DNA of 64,000 nt, taken from assembly GCF_003710815.1 (NCBI RefSeq), contig NZ_RHHP01000015.1, positions 124,001 to 188,000 on the forward strand, read 5' to 3'. Made by a program: the position numbers and the translations under genes. This DNA comes from Brevibacillus centrosporus (lineage in GTDB: Bacteria > Bacillota > Bacilli > Brevibacillales > Brevibacillaceae). This document shows, piece by piece, positions 61,820 through 64,000 of this stretch. Below the pieces are notes generated by a model. That model ran no database searches and had not been told where the DNA came from. It saw nothing but the letters and a program-made list of their open reading frames with translations. Numbering within the stretch: the first letter of the stretch is position 1; every line of letters begins with the position of its first letter.

Positions 61820-62482
61820 TTACGATAAAAACAAGAGGTAGACAGTCATAATCCCCGTATCTGCGAGCATATGACTGATGATCGAGCCAATAAGGGAGCC
61901 TTGTCTGGTCCGTAAATACCCCCAAATGAGTCCGGCGGCGAAAACGGGGATGATCATCATGACGTTGTATGGCGCGCTGAACAGAGGAATGACGGATAGC
62001 AGATGATACAGGCTGTAAAAAAGGGAAGTCCAAAAGATAGCGCAGCTGGTCTTCCTGCCACTCGACAGCTTATGCAGCAAATAGCCTCGCCAGTATACTT
62101 CCTCCAGAATAGGGTTGATCAAGATCAGAATGGCGATGAGCCAGCCCGTGAGATCGCCAGTGAACTGCCATCTGGTAAGCAAGGAAGCGAGAGCGGTTGG
62201 GTCGAACAAAGTGGATGAAAAGACGTAGCCGCTCAAGAGGATCAGAAGGAAAGAAAGAATACCTGTAGCCGTCCCGACGACGACGTTCTTTCGGTTGAAA
62301 GCAAAGCCAAGCTGCTGCAAAGATTCCTGCAGCTTCTCTTCCCGGCGCAGGAACAAATGATACAACGGAATGAAAGCCAGCCACCCGTAAAAGAGAAGAA
62401 AAGCGAGAGGGACACTGCTGCCGATTTGCAATCCGAGAAACAGCATGCATGTCGGTCCGAACAACAAGAACAAGAGCTTCAT
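61820..62482 (-). CDS. CPBP-family intramembrane metalloprotease
   Basis: About 220 residues, some seven membrane helices. The three CPBP motifs are present: EEVYWRGYL (about 128-136, EExxxR), FYSLYHLL (FxxxH), and SHMLADTG (H near the end). Such Abi/CAAX-type proteases cut membrane-embedded substrates, sometimes in bacteriocin self-immunity or stress signalling. ATG 62482 follows GGTGGGA at good spacing; the first ATG (62497) does not. It lies 30 bases upstream of the glucanase leader, so some co-transcription is likely. Confidence 0.87.
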   Translation of the reverse strand: MKLLFLLFGPTCMLFLGLQIGSSVPLAFLLFYGWLAFIPLYHLFLRREEKLQESLQQLGFAFNRKNVVVGTATGILSFLLILLSGYVFSSTLFDPTALASLLTRWQFTGDLTGWLIAILILINPILEEVYWRGYLLHKLSSGRKTSCAIFWTSLFYSLYHLLSVIPLFSAPYNVMMIIPVFAAGLIWGYLRTRQGSLIGSIISHMLADTGIMTVYLLFLS

Positions 62483-62506
62483 AGAAAATCCCACCATGTC
62501 ATGTAC

Positions 62507-62523
62507 TAGGTGTTAGACACCTA
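62507..62523. promoter_or_regulatory. 17-base inverted repeat upstream of the CPBP gene
   Basis: TAGGTGT-TAG-ACACCTA, a perfect seven-base inverted repeat 25 bases before the CPBP start codon. Likely an operator; the regulator is unknown. Confidence 0.5.
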
Positions 62524-62592
62524 AAAGGATGGTATATGGTACGAACAAACAGGAATAGTACCAAATTCGCTAGGTACCTCGAATCACCTTCG

Positions 62593-62646
62593 TCTCAAAG
62601 TGAGATGTGTGTATCATTTTGAGACGAAGATAGTCTCGAATTGAGA
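62593..62646 (+). promoter_or_regulatory. Phased inverted repeats, probable sigma-54 activator sites
   Basis: TCTCAAAGTGAGA (62593-62605), a half-match ending TTTTGAGA (62617-62624) and TCTCGAATTGAGA (62634-62646). Centres are about 19-22 bases apart, two helix turns, and lie 55-110 bases before the -24/-12 promoter. CGTCTCAAA and TTTGAGACG also form a nine-base inverted pair. Confidence 0.6.
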
Positions 62647-62688
62647 TGAAAAGGTGCGCGACAGCTGCTTTCCTCGCGAGGCAGGTTA

Positions 62689-62704
62689 TGGCATGATCCT
62701 TGCT
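62689..62704 (+). promoter_or_regulatory. Sigma-54 (-24/-12) promoter
   Basis: TGGCATGATCCTTGCT keeps the invariant GG (62690-62691) and GC (62702-62703) exactly ten bases apart, matching the consensus TGGCAC-N5-TTGCW with one mismatch. The RNA start would be near 62714, about 30 bases before the ammonia-lyase gene. Confidence 0.8.
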
Positions 62705-62746
62705 ACAAAAGAATGAATCAGCAATTACGAGGAGGAGATTCATCCC

Positions 62747-63973
62747 ATGCAAAAGGAACGTTCCATTCTCGCTGTAGTTCCAGGAAGGCAGGCGGCAGGA
62801 AGCACAAAAAGTCTGCCTACCTTCCTCTCGTCGGCTGCTTGCCAGCGTGCACACGCGTTTCATCAATCGTTTGCCCAGTATCAGGAGACACCTTTGGTCA
62901 GTCTGCCGACGCTGGCACGTGAGCTCGGCGTCGGGCACTTGCTGGTGAAAGACGAGTCCTATCGCTTCGGTCTGAATGCCTTTAAAGTGCTCGGGGCTGC
63001 GTATGCGATGGGCAGCTATTTATGCGAGAGGCTGGGGCGGTCCATGGAGGAAGTGGACTTTGACATGCTGCGCTCCGAGGAAGTGAGACGCCAGATCGGG
63101 GCCGTGACGTTCGTGACCGCGACAGACGGCAATCACGGTCGGGCAGTTGCGTGGGCTGCTGCACAGCTAGGTCAGCAAGCTGTGGTCTATTTGCCAAAGG
63201 GCTCCTCACCACAGCGGGTCGCAGCCATTCGAGAAACGGGGGCGGATGCCCATGTCATCAACGGGAACTATGACGAAGCGGTTCGGCTTTCGGAAAAGGT
63301 GGCACGGGAAAGAGGCTGGCAAGTCATTCAGGATACGGCATGGGATGGGTATACGACGATCCCGTCCCGGATCATGCAAGGCTATACGACGATGGCCGCG
63401 GAAGCGATTCGGCAGCTTTCAGATTCACTGCCTGGGAAAAGACCAACGCATGTGTTTTTGCAGGCAGGAGTAGGTTCGATGGCGGCAGCGGTTTTGGGGT
63501 ATTTGGCTGATCAGCTGGCACCTGAATATCCCGTCACGATCATCGTGGAACCGCACAACGCCAACTGTATGTACCTGTCAGCCAAAAGCGGAGAGCGGGA
63601 GGCACAGGCAGCTACGGGTGACTTGCAGACGATCATGGCGGGTCTAGCATGCGGAGAGCCCAATCCGCTGGCGTGGGAAATCCTGCGTGATTACGCGGAT
63701 GCCTTCGTGAGCTGTCCCGATCACGTAGCAGCTACGGGAATGCGCATGCTGGCGGCTCCTGCCGGCTCAGATCCAAAGATCGTGAGTGGCGAAAGTGGAG
63801 CTGTTGGGGTCGGACTACTCTCGACGATCATGCAAAAGGAAGAAGGGAGATGGCTGCAAAAACAGCTTGGGATCAACGAGGATTCCGTCATTCTCTGCTT
63901 TAGCACGGAGGGAGACACCGATCAGGAGCAGTATCGGCGTATCGTCTGGGAAGGGGCTTGGCCAAGTGTTTAG
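62747..63973 (+). CDS. dpaL: Diaminopropionate ammonia-lyase
   Basis: 408 residues, a fold-type II PLP enzyme. The PLP lysine is in YRFGLNAFKVLGAAYAMGSY, the serine/threonine-dehydratase-like phosphate loop in ATDGNHGRAVAWAAAQLG, and VFLQAGVGSMAAAVLGYL and IVSGESGAVGVGLL follow. It splits 2,3-diaminopropionate to pyruvate and two ammonia, letting the cell use it as nitrogen or carbon source. Sigma-54 control fits a catabolic amino-acid gene in Bacillales. GGAGGAG lies nine bases before the ATG. A ribosome binding site right after the stop shows that another gene follows in the operon. Confidence 0.93.
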   Translation: MQKERSILAVVPGRQAAGSTKSLPTFLSSAACQRAHAFHQSFAQYQETPLVSLPTLARELGVGHLLVKDESYRFGLNAFKVLGAAYAMGSYLCERLGRSMEEVDFDMLRSEEVRRQIGAVTFVTATDGNHGRAVAWAAAQLGQQAVVYLPKGSSPQRVAAIRETGADAHVINGNYDEAVRLSEKVARERGWQVIQDTAWDGYTTIPSRIMQGYTTMAAEAIRQLSDSLPGKRPTHVFLQAGVGSMAAAVLGYLADQLAPEYPVTIIVEPHNANCMYLSAKSGEREAQAATGDLQTIMAGLACGEPNPLAWEILRDYADAFVSCPDHVAATGMRMLAAPAGSDPKIVSGESGAVGVGLLSTIMQKEEGRWLQKQLGINEDSVILCFSTEGDTDQEQYRRIVWEGAWPSV

Positions 63974-63987
63974 CATCCGTTACATAT

Positions 63988-63997
63988 AGGGGAGGAG
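63988..63997 (+). promoter_or_regulatory. Ribosome binding site of the next gene
   Basis: AGGGGAGGAG lies at the right edge of the window, 15 bases after dpaL. The gene it serves starts just outside. Confidence 0.6.
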
Positions 63998-64000
63998 AAA

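Noticed and set aside
62747..63973. Threonine/serine dehydratase as the identity of the last gene
   Set aside because: The length and the YRFGLNAFKVLGA and SGESGAVG motifs fit diaminopropionate ammonia-lyase better than threonine dehydratase.

Overview
The window looks like a chromosome segment of a Gram-positive, spore-forming member of the Bacillales, most like Brevibacillus or a related Paenibacillaceae genus. This rests on the gene repertoire: an SftA-type FtsK translocase, SinI/SinR regulators, a PgcA-type phosphoglucomutase, LytR-CpsA-Psr proteins, a CysP-type sulfate permease, T-box control and strong AGGAGG ribosome binding sites. The genus is an inference. Most of the window is dense and well behaved. 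The exceptions are two decayed patches (about 6.2-8.0 kb and 10.2-10.9 kb) and the AT-rich gaps at 0.9-1.3 kb and 4.7-5.2 kb.

Layout. 0-5 kb: the end of a CitB/DctR-type response regulator, trmB, a secreted NlpC/P60 hydrolase, a truncated fumarylacetoacetate hydrolase, and a GNAT-chemoreceptor operon behind a class I cyclic-di-GMP riboswitch. 5-11 kb: an M42 peptidase, a HAD nucleotidase, a LysE exporter with its AraC regulator, a PhnB-like protein, and pieces of dead LysE, regulator, WYL and MFS genes. 11-17 kb: a T-box-controlled arginyl-tRNA synthetase, ilvD, a thioesterase and an inositol-phosphatase-family enzyme. 17-20.4 kb: an operon of a hypothetical protein, a Ser-rich lipoprotein, a glutathionylspermidine-synthase-like ATP-grasp enzyme, a DUF350 membrane protein and a potassium channel, behind a sigma-W-like promoter. 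20.6-28.4 kb: a complete assimilatory sulfate operon (siroheme synthesis, siroheme reductase, sulfate uptake, Sat, CysC, CysH). 28.5-36.3 kb: a lipoprotein with its own sigma-W-like promoter, sftA, an LCP protein and a beta-helix protein.

36.5-62.5 kb is a large exopolysaccharide region. It carries precursor genes (pgcA, galU, ugd, an epimerase, manC, gmd, fcl), a phosphoglycosyltransferase, four glycosyltransferases, a flippase, a polymerase and a chain-length protein. Its end holds three tandem asparagine-synthetase-like proteins that lack the N-terminal glutaminase cysteine. A divergent sinR/sinI pair opens the region and a second SinR-like gene sits inside it. A 16-bp palindrome of the form GTTCT-N6-AGAAC recurs about ten bases downstream of the apparent -10 boxes of both polysaccharide operons and of a YdjC-family deacetylase gene; a degenerate copy precedes a GH16 glucanase. 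Together these look like one SinR-type regulon. The predicted precursors are UDP-glucose, UDP-glucuronate (and its epimer), GDP-mannose and GDP-fucose; the three amide-forming-enzyme homologues suggest that the uronic acids are amidated.

The window ends with a CPBP-family membrane protease and a diaminopropionate ammonia-lyase gene. The latter is preceded by a -24/-12 (sigma-54) promoter and phased inverted repeats. No rRNA, tRNA, CRISPR array, intact insertion sequence or prophage was seen.
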